A stretch of DNA of 64,000 nucleotides from Salinicola socius (GCF_001937195.1 NZ_MSDO01000020.1:62001-126000), one strand, 5' to 3'; counted from the first letter of the stretch, positions 37,823 to 47,312 are shown. Notes: generated by a model from the letters alone, not told the origin. Program-made: numbers and translations.

Positions 37823-40138
37823 TCAGCGCAGCGAAAAGTCCTCGTAAGTCAGTGTCAGGCTGGGGTGGTAGGCCGGATCGTCGAACAGTCGATGTTGCCA
37901 CCGGCGGCGCATGTAGTTGGCCTCCTGGCTCGCCCGCAGTCGCTTGGCACTGGTGTCGTCGGCGCCTCGGGAAACGGACTCGTGGTGATAGAGCTCGGCA
38001 AACGGCGTCCACAGATTGCGATAACCCGCCTCGCGGACCTTGAGACAGAAATCGACATCGTTGAACGCGACCGCCAGGTTGGCTTCATCGAACCCACCGA
38101 CTGAATCGAACAGCGATTTGCGCACCACCAGACAGGCCGCGGTCACCGCGGAGAAATTCTGGGCAAGGTGCAGCCGGCTGAAGTAACCGGGTTCGTGGCG
38201 CGAGAAATACTTGTGCGCGTGACCCGCGACGCCGCCCACTCCCAGCAGCACCCCGGCGTGCTGGATCGTGCCGTTGGGGTAGTAGAGCTTGGCCCCGACG
38301 CAACCGATCTCCTCGCGGCAGGCCTGGGCCACCATCTCTTCCAGCCAGTCCTCGTTGATCGGTTCGATGTCGTTGTTGATCAGCCCCAGAATCTCGCCGC
38401 GCGCCTGACGCGCGCCAAAATTGTTGATCGCCGAATAGTTGAACGGGTGCGGCCAGCGGAGCACGCGAACCCGGGGATCTCTGACGATTTCGTCAAGAAA
38501 ATCCAGGGTTTCTCGGCAGGTCGAGCCGTTGTCCAGGATCAGCACTTCCAGATGCGGATAACGCGTGCGTTCGAGCAGCGCCTCGATACAGGGCCGCAGG
38601 ATCGTTACCTGATCGCGAGTGGGAATCAGCAGACTCACCAGCGGCGCCGGATCGGGGATCGGCCAACGGATGCGGTAGGTGTTGGGGAACTTGCCCGGCT
38701 CGGCGCGGGCCCCCGTTGCCTGCCGCGTCAGATAATCCTGTACCGCGCGCAGGCCCGCTTCGGCGGTATAGCTCTTCTCGACGGCCGCGGTCGCCGTGGA
38801 GCCCTGGCCGGCGTGCCAGTGATACAGCACACGGGGGATCCTCACGATACGATCCGCTGCCAGCCCTGCCGTGAAACGCAGGGTCAGATCGTGGTCCTGA
38901 CTGCCCTCGAAGCCCACACGAAAGCCGCCGACGGCTCTGACTCTCGCCGTTCGGTACACCCCCAGATGGTTGACATAGTTCTGTCCCAGCAGCAGATCGG
39001 GATTCCAGGCCGGCTTGAAGTGCGGATCGTAGCGCTCGTCGAACCCGTCGACCTTGTCTTCGTCGCTGTACAGAAGCTCGGCGTCAGGCTGACGCTGCAG
39101 CGTCTCGACGACGTGATAGAGCGCTTCCGGCACGAGCCGGTCATCGTGATCGAGCAGCGCCACGTATTCGCCGTCGGCGCATGCCAGCGCGCTGTTGCTG
39201 GCTGCACAGATATGACCATTGACCGGGCGCAACACCAGGTCGATGCGGGGATCCTGCTCGGCGTAACGGGAAAGCCGTTCCCGGATCCGCGGATCGGTCG
39301 AGGCATCGTCGGCGATACACAGCTGCCAGTGCGGATAGTGCTGGGCCAGCACCGACTCGATGCAACGCTCGAGCGCCTCGGGAACCGGGTCATACGTCGG
39401 CAGCAGGATCGAGATCAACGGTCGGTAGGAAAAGTTCTCCAGACGCCGTGATATCTGATCGGAGGCCAATACGGGCTGCTGCGTCAGCCATTGGCGATAG
39501 CTCTTGCGCGGGCAGAGCCGAACGAACGTCTCCTCGTACTGCCTGAGCGCAAGCGCTCGCCAGTGGACGTGCTGCTCCCTGGCACGCTGCTTCAGCTGTG
39601 CGAGGACCCTCGCCTTGGGGGTCTCCAGCCACTCGCCGTGCAGATTGGCCAGCCGCTGAACCAGACGGTCGTGAGCGAACCACGGGCTCAGCCACACCAG
39701 CCGCAGGTGATCGACGGCAAAGCAGCCTTCGCTCTCCAGCGGATCGAAACGAATTCCCCTGACCCCCGAGCCGATGTAGCAGAGCCGTTTGGCGGTGCGT
39801 CCCGGCCTGAGCATCAGATAGAAACTCTCCTTTTCGTTGAAGCCACGGCCCGTATCGACGTACAACCGCACGGCACCGCTCGGCTGATCATGACGGATGG
39901 TGACCTCCAGCATGTTCCAGCCCGGCAACGGCAAATGACGCTTCCAGGCAAACTGGGGGTCGTTACCGGTCGAACGCCAGAGGTACTGACGAGACTCGTC
40001 CATCTCCCCTTCAACCAATCGCTCGAGCTGGTAGAGAGGCTTCAGTCGCGGATAACAGACGATCCGGGTGGAGCGCTTCAAGCCGCGCCAGAGCATCCAA
40101 TTTCGGGCGTCCGCCCCAGCCGGCACAGAGGTCTGCAT
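37823..40138 (-). CDS. two-domain family 2 glycosyltransferase
   Basis: Protein of 771 aa with an N-terminal beta-rich region (about 1-230) and two GT-A domains. The first starts near residue 236 (ISILLPTYDPVPEALERCIESVL) with LLDHDDRL and SDEDK; the second starts near residue 496 (VSLLIPTRDQVTILRPCIEAL) with LINNDIEPI and AFNDVDFCLKVREAGYRNLWTP. Such tandem GT2 enzymes make alternating or two-step linkages in O-antigen and capsule assembly, for example rhamnan. ATG 40144 lies right on AGGGAG, so the ATG at 40138 is preferred. It overlaps nothing but follows the sulfotransferase fusion by 11 bp. Confidence 0.88.
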   Translation of the reverse strand: MQTSVPAGADARNWMLWRGLKRSTRIVCYPRLKPLYQLERLVEGEMDESRQYLWRSTGNDPQFAWKRHLPLPGWNMLEVTIRHDQPSGAVRLYVDTGRGFNEKESFYLMLRPGRTAKRLCYIGSGVRGIRFDPLESEGCFAVDHLRLVWLSPWFAHDRLVQRLANLHGEWLETPKARVLAQLKQRAREQHVHWRALALRQYEETFVRLCPRKSYRQWLTQQPVLASDQISRRLENFSYRPLISILLPTYDPVPEALERCIESVLAQHYPHWQLCIADDASTDPRIRERLSRYAEQDPRIDLVLRPVNGHICAASNSALACADGEYVALLDHDDRLVPEALYHVVETLQRQPDAELLYSDEDKVDGFDERYDPHFKPAWNPDLLLGQNYVNHLGVYRTARVRAVGGFRVGFEGSQDHDLTLRFTAGLAADRIVRIPRVLYHWHAGQGSTATAAVEKSYTAEAGLRAVQDYLTRQATGARAEPGKFPNTYRIRWPIPDPAPLVSLLIPTRDQVTILRPCIEALLERTRYPHLEVLILDNGSTCRETLDFLDEIVRDPRVRVLRWPHPFNYSAINNFGARQARGEILGLINNDIEPINEDWLEEMVAQACREEIGCVGAKLYYPNGTIQHAGVLLGVGGVAGHAHKYFSRHEPGYFSRLHLAQNFSAVTAACLVVRKSLFDSVGGFDEANLAVAFNDVDFCLKVREAGYRNLWTPFAELYHHESVSRGADDTSAKRLRASQEANYMRRRWQHRLFDDPAYHPSLTLTYEDFSLR

Positions 40139-40149
40139 GAGCATCTCCC

Positions 40150-41994
40150 TCACGGTTCCAGCACGGGTTGAAGTGAAGCGGTTCGTGCCACCCGGTGCCG
40201 ACCCAACGACTGCTGAGTCAGCGTCACGCGACAGTCGACGATGTCGCCTGGCACGGCTTGCAGCGGCAGGTGGAAGCCTACATAGGCGCCGCGCGGGGCG
40301 CCCCATCGCAGCATGCCGGGGCGTAGCGCGTTGGCCAGCGTGCGGCCGATCTTGCGATCGTTGACCCAGACCTCGATCTCGACCGGACTGTCGTCGGCGG
40401 CCCACCACGCCCAGCCCACTACCTTGTCGGCCACGCACTGTTGTATCGCGCCATGAACGAATGGCATGCCCTGCCGGAAAAGGGCCAGACGCGATTCGAA
40501 CAAGCGCTGGCAATCCTGATAAAGCCTGAAGTCCTCAGCGTTCAGTTCGCGCAAGGCACTTTCGTCGGCCGGATCGATGTCGTAGACGTGGTCGACGGAT
40601 GCATGCCCCAGGTTTTCGGCCCTGCCGGGAATCTGCCAGCCATACAGGTCGTTAAGGATCGCCAGGGATTCCGTATACCGTTCCGTGAGCCCGACGAACC
40701 CGAGCGCCTCGACGCGCGTCGACTCGAGAAATCGACTCTGGCGATTGATCATGTCGTGGCGTCGGTAGAACGCCGAGAACGCGCCCTGGTAACCGTGATG
40801 CCGCACGAAGTGGTGGTATTCGGATGCGAGACGCTGCAAGGGATCGCGCACGAACGAAAAACAGTGGCGCAGGCCGGCAAGGTGACCATATTTTTCCACC
40901 TTGACGTGGCCGCCCAGCAGCTGCACGTTCTGCGCGGTCACGATCTGCCACAGTCGCCACACGTCACGCCGCTCGTAGGCCCAGCGCGCCACCATGGGCG
41001 CAGTCTCGCGCTGAGTCTCGCCATAGTCGTGCCAGACCTGGCCCTCGCCGAGATACGCCTTGGCGCCCAATCGAAAACTGGTTCCCGCGGTCTTGGGAAT
41101 GTGAATGAAGAAGCAGGGCTGGCGTGAGGGCGCGGTCATGTCAGGGGCAAGTTCACGACTCGCCTGGCGCAACCGGCTCAACAGCTCAGGGGAGAAGCGA
41201 ACGCACGCCTCGTTCATGTCGTGATTGCGAAAGTAATCGAGGTCACGGGAGTGGGCCGGCCCCATGTTGGCGCGACCGCGCGACATCTTGGTATCGACGA
41301 ACTCCTCGTACGACTTGATGTTGTAGTGATAGATCTTCAGCGGCGTATCGATCACCCGATCGGTACGGCCGGATGTCACCTTGTCATCCAGAAATGCGGC
41401 TTCCTGACCATCGGCGGTCAGGTAGCGATAGCCGGGCTTCAGCTCGGCCGTATGGGCGGTCATCGACACCACCAGCGACGGCTTGACGATCGACTTGACG
41501 TGGCAGTTGACGACCCGCTCGCTGTCGCTCGCCATGCTGAAGCGTTCGAGTACGCCTCCCGGCTGGCGAAAGCGCATGCCCGACGAACCGAATATCCGCC
41601 AGTTGATCGCCACGGCGCCCACATCGTTGGCGGACAGGGTCGGTGCCAGCCACTCCAGCGGTCGGTCGCAATGGGGATGCACCAGGAACTCGTCGGCGTC
41701 CATGAACGCCAGATAGCTGACTTCGCGTCCATGGTGTTCGAGCACATGCTGATACCACAGCGTCTGCGCTCGCTCCTCGGGCACCCAATGCTGAACGGTC
41801 ACCAAACCCTGACGTTGCCATTTCGCCAACAGCAGATCGGTACCATCGGTGCTGCCGTGATCGGCTATATAGAAGTGCTCGAAGCCGATCAGCCGGTGAT
41901 AGGCGATCCACTCGGCCAGATACGGCCGCTCGTTCTTGACGATGGCGGCGATGGCGTAGCGATAACGGGGATGATTGGCAATACGTGAAATCAT
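40150..41994 (-). CDS. glycosyltransferase-sulfotransferase fusion
   Basis: Protein of 614 aa with three parts. About 1-275 is a GT2/GT92-like domain (IAAIVKNERPYLAEWIAYHRLIGFEHF in outline, FMDADEFLV near residue 97, IYHYNIKSYEEFVDTKMSRGRAN). About 290-510 is a sulfotransferase domain: FFIHIPKTAGTSFR (residues about 293-306) is the PAPS 5'-phosphosulfate loop and FVRDPLQRLASEYHHF (about 379) the 3'-phosphate motif. About 520-614 is a beta-rich tail. It probably adds a sugar and sulfates it, or sulfates a nearby residue, using PAPS from the CysD/CysNC genes in the same locus. The fusion architecture is seen directly; acceptor and order of action are inferred. Confidence 0.85.
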   Translation of the reverse strand: MISRIANHPRYRYAIAAIVKNERPYLAEWIAYHRLIGFEHFYIADHGSTDGTDLLLAKWQRQGLVTVQHWVPEERAQTLWYQHVLEHHGREVSYLAFMDADEFLVHPHCDRPLEWLAPTLSANDVGAVAINWRIFGSSGMRFRQPGGVLERFSMASDSERVVNCHVKSIVKPSLVVSMTAHTAELKPGYRYLTADGQEAAFLDDKVTSGRTDRVIDTPLKIYHYNIKSYEEFVDTKMSRGRANMGPAHSRDLDYFRNHDMNEACVRFSPELLSRLRQASRELAPDMTAPSRQPCFFIHIPKTAGTSFRLGAKAYLGEGQVWHDYGETQRETAPMVARWAYERRDVWRLWQIVTAQNVQLLGGHVKVEKYGHLAGLRHCFSFVRDPLQRLASEYHHFVRHHGYQGAFSAFYRRHDMINRQSRFLESTRVEALGFVGLTERYTESLAILNDLYGWQIPGRAENLGHASVDHVYDIDPADESALRELNAEDFRLYQDCQRLFESRLALFRQGMPFVHGAIQQCVADKVVGWAWWAADDSPVEIEVWVNDRKIGRTLANALRPGMLRWGAPRGAYVGFHLPLQAVPGDIVDCRVTLTQQSLGRHRVARTASLQPVLEP

Positions 41995-42021
41995 TGGCGT
42001 TAGTTCCCAGGCAACACGAGC

Positions 42022-43020
42022 TCAGCGACTATTTCGCGGGCTCAGAACCGGGCCGACGTTCACTCGATGGCGGTAGATGAATCGAGTGATGGCCCGGATC
42101 TTTCTATCGGTAATGGCTTCGCCGAAGACATCTGCCGCTTCGGCAAGACTGGCGAATCGTGGCTGACTGGCGGTACACGCCGAAAACAGGGCATCGGCGA
42201 TATCGAAAGGCAGCTCGGCGTGCGCCGGCGCGGGATTCACCCCCGACTGGCTCATCACTCGCCGCATGGGCCCTTCCAGCCGATCCCGAAATTGGCTCAG
42301 GCTGCGTAACGGCACGTGATAGACACAGGCCCCGCTCGCCTCGACGAATGCCAGCGTTTCGGAATCGGGCAGCATGGGGACGTCCTTCTCTCCCGCGTAA
42401 GCCTGGTGATAGGCCATATGCACACGCGTCCCGGGGCGCTTGCGGAACAGCACCTTGTGGCGGCTGTTCTGGCGGGTATCGACGCAGAGATAATCGCCTT
42501 CGAGAAACTGCCCTCCCAGATCCCGCTCGTCGTACTGATGACGCTGTGGAATCAGGTTCAGCCACGGCAGCGGAAAGCAGTCCCCTACCGTCCCGTCGTG
42601 GGCCCCGCTCGCCAGCCCGGCGGTAAACGCCGCGAAAAAGGTGCCAATCGAGGGGTAAATCCCCAGAGACAGAAACTCGTCGGCGTCAAAGCAGTAGACG
42701 TAATTCTCCATTTTGGGATCGATGAACAACGACAGTGCCCGATTGACGTAAAAGGCCTTGCGCCGTCCGAAATGACCCTGGCTTTCGAGTTCGACCAGAT
42801 CGACTTCCATGCCGGGGAAGTCATCGCGCAGCTTGTCGATACACTGGCGGAGGAAATCGTGATCCAGATAGCTGATAACGATCAGGCGATGAAATCCCAG
42901 CCGCGCATGGTGCAGAAGCGACGACCACACGATATCGCTCTCGCCCCGCACCATGATGAGGGCGGTGAAACAGATGTCCGGCGTGGCACGAAACGCCGCG
43001 CGCTTTGAATCGGCTGTCAC
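42022..43020 (-). CDS. glycosyltransferase family 2/92-like protein
   Basis: Protein of 332 aa, a paralogue of the 316-aa protein at 35678-36628. FTALIMVRGESDIVWSSLLHHARLGFHRLIVISY, YCFDADEFLSLG (DxD) and CVYHVPLRSLSQFRDRLEGP mirror its motifs. The start is GTG at 43020 with AGGGGGA upstream. A capsule sugar transfer role is inferred from the locus. The stop is 27 bp before the fusion gene start at 41994, so it is co-transcribed with it. Confidence 0.78.
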   Translation of the reverse strand: MTADSKRAAFRATPDICFTALIMVRGESDIVWSSLLHHARLGFHRLIVISYLDHDFLRQCIDKLRDDFPGMEVDLVELESQGHFGRRKAFYVNRALSLFIDPKMENYVYCFDADEFLSLGIYPSIGTFFAAFTAGLASGAHDGTVGDCFPLPWLNLIPQRHQYDERDLGGQFLEGDYLCVDTRQNSRHKVLFRKRPGTRVHMAYHQAYAGEKDVPMLPDSETLAFVEASGACVYHVPLRSLSQFRDRLEGPMRRVMSQSGVNPAPAHAELPFDIADALFSACTASQPRFASLAEAADVFGEAITDRKIRAITRFIYRHRVNVGPVLSPRNSR

Positions 43021-43149
43021 GCTTCCCCCTCGACCTCTAAAACCATCGCTGAACCGGCATCGGAAATCGGTAGTGGATCCCCGCCTGCGCGCTTGTTGGC
43101 CAACTGCCTGGCGACCCGCCCCTGCGTGATCCGGAGGCAGGTGCGGGCG

Positions 43150-45540
43150 TCACTCACCGATGAACGGATTTCTTCCGACCTCGTTGATCAGACGCCCCCA
43201 CTTGAGTATCTGCATCTCATCCAGCGCGTCCTCGCCATGAAGGACCGGCGGGAAACCCAAAGCCGCCCACTTGTCCATCGGATGCAGAATGTGGAACGTC
43301 GTCAGTCCGAGATCGCCGGGCATCTGGGCATCCGCCACCACGTTGTCGCCGATATGCAGATGACGGGAGATGCCCTCGTTGGCCAGGTCCTGCTTCACCT
43401 TGACCCACATCGAACCGTTATCCTTCCGCGCCTGCTCTTCGCTGGAGACCATCAGCCGATACGCCGCCGCGATGCCGGCCTTGCGCAGCATCAACCCCAC
43501 CTGTTCGCGGTTGTAGTAGCTGTCGGAGATGACCCAGAGAATGTGTCCCTGGGCGGCAAGATGGTTGAACAGCTCGACCATCTCGTCCTTGGGCTGGATC
43601 ATCTCGAGATCGAGTTCGTACTCCAGCTCCATCCACTGCTGCGCGACTGACCGCGTCACGTCCAGTTGGTCGGCCAGCTCGTCGTAGACGGCCTCGATAC
43701 GAACGTCACCTTGGAAGTTGGCGCGCCGACGCAGCGTCGACTCGGCATCGTTGCGCAGCCGAACGAACGCTTGTGCGGAGGGCACATGGCCCTGTTCGGC
43801 CAGCATCTTGCCCAACTTCAGTTTGGCGTAATCGGGAACGGTGTACTCACGGCGCACCAGCGTGTCGAAGACGTCGAAACTGATGCAGGCATGGGCCTGA
43901 ATGCTGGCGATGTGATGCTCGAGCCGACCGTGATAGCTCGCGGTGATGTAACCGTTGTCGGTGGTGAACTGGCCCGTGGGCGGATAGAAGAACAGCTGAC
44001 GGAAACCGTGATGTTCGGCCAACGGCCCCAGAACGCGCTCGAGGGCATGGAGCATCGAGTTGTCGTTGGGCAACGGCTCTTCCGGGAAATCCTCGTAGGT
44101 CCAGGTCTGATCCAGAACCCCCTTCATGGCCTCGGGGCGCGACCAGAACATGCCGCCCGCCGGGTAGCTCAGGAATTCAGGGATATGGTCGATGCCGAGC
44201 TTCTCCTGCCACTCGCGCATGAAGCCCTTGTTCATGGTCTGGTGATTGACCCAGGAAGGCATCATCCAGAACGTGGTCGGGTAATAGACCCCCAGGGAGT
44301 CGTCGGCGGCAAAGGCGTTCAACAAGCGCGTGATGACGGATGTGTCACGCAGCAGATATTCGATCAGGTATTCCGCCCACTGCGTCTGCTCCTTGCCGGA
44401 GTAGAGCGACTTCTTCGAGTGCAGATGGCAGAACAGATCGTACTCCTGAAGCGCCTGACCATACTCCACCAGCACCGGACCGAAATTGCGCCCACGGTTG
44501 GGCACGATCCGGGTTTCCAGCTTGGTCACCCGCGGGTGCTCGCCGAATACCTGTCTGGCTCGCGTCTCGAAGCTGGCATCCGCCAGCGTGAGATAGATAT
44601 CGACGGTGACCGGAAAGCGCTCGATCGCCTTGGCAAATCGATCCAGGAAATCGACATAGAACACATGCAGACAGAGCGCGACCTTCAACTCGCCAGCCGC
44701 TCGGGTCAGCGTCTTGGCTGGGCTGACGATTTCCCGTGGGAACCAGCGCACCGTTGCCGGCACATGCTTGCGGCCCTCGCTGCGTCCGTGCAGCAGATAA
44801 TGCTGAAGAGGGCTCTGCTGGGCGTGGAAAACATCGAGATACATTCGCAGATAGGTTTCGCTGTCGAAACGCGGCGAAGGGTTGACCGGCGCGAAGCGAG
44901 ACTTGCGAAGATAATCGTCGAACGCCTCTCGCTGGGTCGAAAAACGCAGGCCATACGTAGCCTGATACCACTTGGGATCGAACAGGCCAGTGTTCAGCGA
45001 ATCCATGAAGGCCTGACTCATCATGGCGGCGTGGGCGCCACCGCTTCGGGCGGTGTTTCCCAGCGGGAGCTCGACGATTTCTGGCTCGACGATCTCGGGC
45101 TCGACCACTTCCGATGCTGCTGTTGTTGAACCGTCGATTCCCGAGCGATCGGTTTCTGGCGTGTCAGCCGCCGGCGCAGCGATACCTGGCTCCGCCATTT
45201 CCCCGACGCCAGCGGCAGGAGCCAGACCAGCAGGCAAGCCCATCAACCGCTCGCCGCTGGCATCGCCAGTTCCGCGGTGGTAATCATCCACCGGAGAGAG
45301 GTCGTCATTGACCGCTTCGCCGTCTGCCACCACGACAGTTTCGGTCACCGTGACCAGATGCCTGTCATCGAGCGCAGGCTCCTTGCCTGGCTGGTCTTCG
45401 ATACCCTTCTCCGACACGACGATATTGTCGTCCATCCCCACGACCTCCTCGGCCGCCAGGCGCCTTTTGCGTGCCTGACTGGCGAACTGGGTCTGAAATA
45501 GCCACGGTAGTAGCGATATCATCTTTCCCGTCGGTTTCAT
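43150..45540 (-). CDS. RgpF-type rhamnan synthesis protein fused to a HAD domain
   Basis: Protein of 796 aa. About 30-165 is low-complexity, acidic and Val/Glu/Pro-rich. About 170-270 is a short domain (FDPKWYQATYGLRF, YLRMYLDVFHAQQSPLQHYL). About 285-530 is the rhamnan synthesis F domain (ALCLHVFYVDFLDRFAKAIERFP, NRGRNFGPVLVEYG, CHLHSKKS, WSRPEAM). About 545-790 is a HAD-like phosphatase fold with ISFDVFDTLVRR (DxDxT) and HIGDNVVADAQMPGDLGL. RgpF proteins act in rhamnose-polymer synthesis, which agrees with the dTDP-rhamnose genes in this locus. The ATG at 45540 follows AAGAGG. The HAD domain's partner region appears to be encoded by the next gene upstream. Confidence 0.8.
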   Translation of the reverse strand: MKPTGKMISLLPWLFQTQFASQARKRRLAAEEVVGMDDNIVVSEKGIEDQPGKEPALDDRHLVTVTETVVVADGEAVNDDLSPVDDYHRGTGDASGERLMGLPAGLAPAAGVGEMAEPGIAAPAADTPETDRSGIDGSTTAASEVVEPEIVEPEIVELPLGNTARSGGAHAAMMSQAFMDSLNTGLFDPKWYQATYGLRFSTQREAFDDYLRKSRFAPVNPSPRFDSETYLRMYLDVFHAQQSPLQHYLLHGRSEGRKHVPATVRWFPREIVSPAKTLTRAAGELKVALCLHVFYVDFLDRFAKAIERFPVTVDIYLTLADASFETRARQVFGEHPRVTKLETRIVPNRGRNFGPVLVEYGQALQEYDLFCHLHSKKSLYSGKEQTQWAEYLIEYLLRDTSVITRLLNAFAADDSLGVYYPTTFWMMPSWVNHQTMNKGFMREWQEKLGIDHIPEFLSYPAGGMFWSRPEAMKGVLDQTWTYEDFPEEPLPNDNSMLHALERVLGPLAEHHGFRQLFFYPPTGQFTTDNGYITASYHGRLEHHIASIQAHACISFDVFDTLVRREYTVPDYAKLKLGKMLAEQGHVPSAQAFVRLRNDAESTLRRRANFQGDVRIEAVYDELADQLDVTRSVAQQWMELEYELDLEMIQPKDEMVELFNHLAAQGHILWVISDSYYNREQVGLMLRKAGIAAAYRLMVSSEEQARKDNGSMWVKVKQDLANEGISRHLHIGDNVVADAQMPGDLGLTTFHILHPMDKWAALGFPPVLHGEDALDEMQILKWGRLINEVGRNPFIGE

Positions 45541-45560
45541 GTGGGCCCCCACCTCTTGAT

Positions 45561-46607
45561 TTATATTGCAAACATTTGCATCGGATTGACGATGCCGTTG
45601 CCGGTGATGTCATCATCGACACTGAAAAGATGCCAAACATCGTGCGGAATACAGTTGGGTCGGGTCGCGAAGACCTCATAGAGCCCCTGGACGTCAGCCG
45701 GCGTATAATTCACGCCGTGGCGGCGGCACATCACGACGTGATCGATCGCCCCGTCGAAGAGCGTCTTCAAGTCCTGGAAATGACGCTGCGTTGCCGCCTG
45801 GCGGCCGTAGAAGTATTCGAACTCTCCGTTGCTTTTCTGCCGGATATCGACCATCTGGCCATGCGGCGCGGTCAAAAGGCATTCGAAAAGTAGAGAGCGT
45901 TCGAGCATGATGCACCCTTCTCGCCAGCCCACCCCTTCATGGAAGACGCCCTTCAACAGCGCATGATGTTCGCTGATCTCCGCGTCGCCCGGCTTGGTAG
46001 CGATGAAGTAAAGTCCGGTCGTGTCACGCTCCAGAATATGGGTAAGAATCTTCTGGATCGTGCCGGAATACCCCAGATCCAGCATCAAAGGGCGCTTGTC
46101 TGGATCCATCAACCCCGATCGCTCCAGGTAGGCGACTAACGCCTTCCGGGTCGGGGACACCACCGTCTTCAAGGCTTGCAGGTGCGGAGTCAGCCACTGG
46201 AAAACCAGCTCCCTGTCCTTGGGGAGCTCGCATTGAAAGCGAAGCAGCTCGAACGGTAACGCTGCGAATATTTCGTGCAGCTGAAGACCGAACCTCTTGC
46301 GCATGAGATCCAGAACGCTGCCCGAGAAATCGTTGCCCAGGGCCATGGGGGTGATCGTCTCGGATCCCAGCATGGCGCGGAACAACAGCGTTCTGGAGAC
46401 GCGCAGATAAATGGGGTCGTGCTGCAATTCGATCGAAGACTCTCGCTGAAGGCGAGTCAGCAGGCGATGAAAACACCATCCTTCGCGCGCCAGACATACC
46501 GGCAGATGACCTTCGGCCTCGGCTTCAATGGACTCTGCATAAACGTGCAGGGCAGGTCCAAGGAAGGTCGCCCCGAATTCATATAGTGCCCGGCTCTTGG
46601 CTTGCAT
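45561..46607 (-). CDS. HAD-associated polysaccharide-locus protein
   Basis: Protein of 348 aa without a clear catalytic motif. GATFLGPALHVYAESIEAEAEGH ... VCLAREGWCFHRLL and LMLDLGYSGTIQKILTHIL are the pattern found downstream of the HAD domain in many single-chain polysaccharide-locus HAD proteins, where the first reads as flaRDG-type. Here it is a separate gene, first in the assembly block and 20 bp before the RgpF-HAD gene, so the two products may form one complex. The ATG at 46607 has AGGCG upstream. It is a homologue of a known domain, but the biochemical role is not assigned. Confidence 0.65.
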   Translation of the reverse strand: MQAKSRALYEFGATFLGPALHVYAESIEAEAEGHLPVCLAREGWCFHRLLTRLQRESSIELQHDPIYLRVSRTLLFRAMLGSETITPMALGNDFSGSVLDLMRKRFGLQLHEIFAALPFELLRFQCELPKDRELVFQWLTPHLQALKTVVSPTRKALVAYLERSGLMDPDKRPLMLDLGYSGTIQKILTHILERDTTGLYFIATKPGDAEISEHHALLKGVFHEGVGWREGCIMLERSLLFECLLTAPHGQMVDIRQKSNGEFEYFYGRQAATQRHFQDLKTLFDGAIDHVVMCRRHGVNYTPADVQGLYEVFATRPNCIPHDVWHLFSVDDDITGNGIVNPMQMFAI

Positions 46608-46703
46608 GGTGACGCCTCGTCTGTCGATGTAATAGGTTGCAATACTGACGTTATATACTTGTGATTGCGGCACCATGATGCCGGAATAAAATATCTTGTT
46701 CGT

Positions 46704-46769
46704 CAATGACTCGGCATTCGATGAATTCGACATCAATGAGTTCGAGACTCAATGACCAGGAACTCAATG
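46704..46769. repeat. quasi-15-bp periodic repeat upstream of assembly block
   Basis: CAATGA-type hexamers start at 46704, 46719, 46734, 46750 and 46764, with intervening TTCGA-rich sequence. Spacing is 15, 15, 16, 14. Confidence 0.65.
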
Positions 46770-46834
46770 TCATTTAAATGAAACCAGGGCCAGCATATGG
46801 AATCGGCTCTCAAAACCTATTTCAATAAGTCATT

Positions 46835-46866
46835 TCTTCTAAGACCGATATCTTCTAAGACCGATA
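46835..46866. repeat. 16-bp perfect tandem duplication
   Basis: Two identical adjacent copies of TCTTCTAAGACCGATA. Confidence 0.9.
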
Positions 46867-47312
46867 CTGGTCAAACTTCGTCGTCATGAACCGGGCATTG
46901 TTCCCAGGTTCGAAAACCGGGACGGTTAAGGCAATATAGAGACGTCCCAAAAAACGAACGTCGCCGTTAACCGACAAAGCATGCAGGACCAGAAATATCG
47001 AGCACGACAGAACTGCGATCTTGCCATCGGTAACGAAGCAACTAGCGTTAAGACTTTAGTCAGGTTAATCGTGCCCCGGCTTTTGGTGAAGATGAATTTA
47101 CTCATCGATATTCACCATCCACGCTTCCATGAATTAACGGCGCCAAGGAAACATTAAAAACTTCATCTACGACGGTATTAGACTTACTCAATAGAAACGA
47201 TTTAGCTCATTTTCCGCCATACATCGGCCCGGCAGCACCCGTTCGAGTGGTGCCACCGAGCCATGGATCGTCGATGAAATGTCTCTGGCGGGAGGAAGCG
47301 AGAGAGGCGACG

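Larger units (their letters stand above)
46608..47312. other. AT-rich gap in the capsule locus
   Basis: 705 bp with no supportable gene, clearly richer in A/T than the flanks. It contains a CAATGA motif repeated at about 15-bp spacing (46704-46769) and two copies of TCTTCTAAGACCGATA (46835-46866). It must hold the promoter of the minus-strand assembly block; a specific -35/-10 pair was not resolved. No JUMPstart/ops element was recognised. Confidence 0.5.

Noticed and set aside
40139-40513. N-terminal extension of the double glycosyltransferase
   Set aside because: It overlaps the 3' end of the sulfotransferase fusion in another frame and lacks similarity; SD and ATG at 40138 are better.
46608-47312. 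JUMPstart/ops element upstream of capsule genes
   Set aside because: No GGCGGTAG-type ops core was found on either strand in this gap or in 60979-61718.
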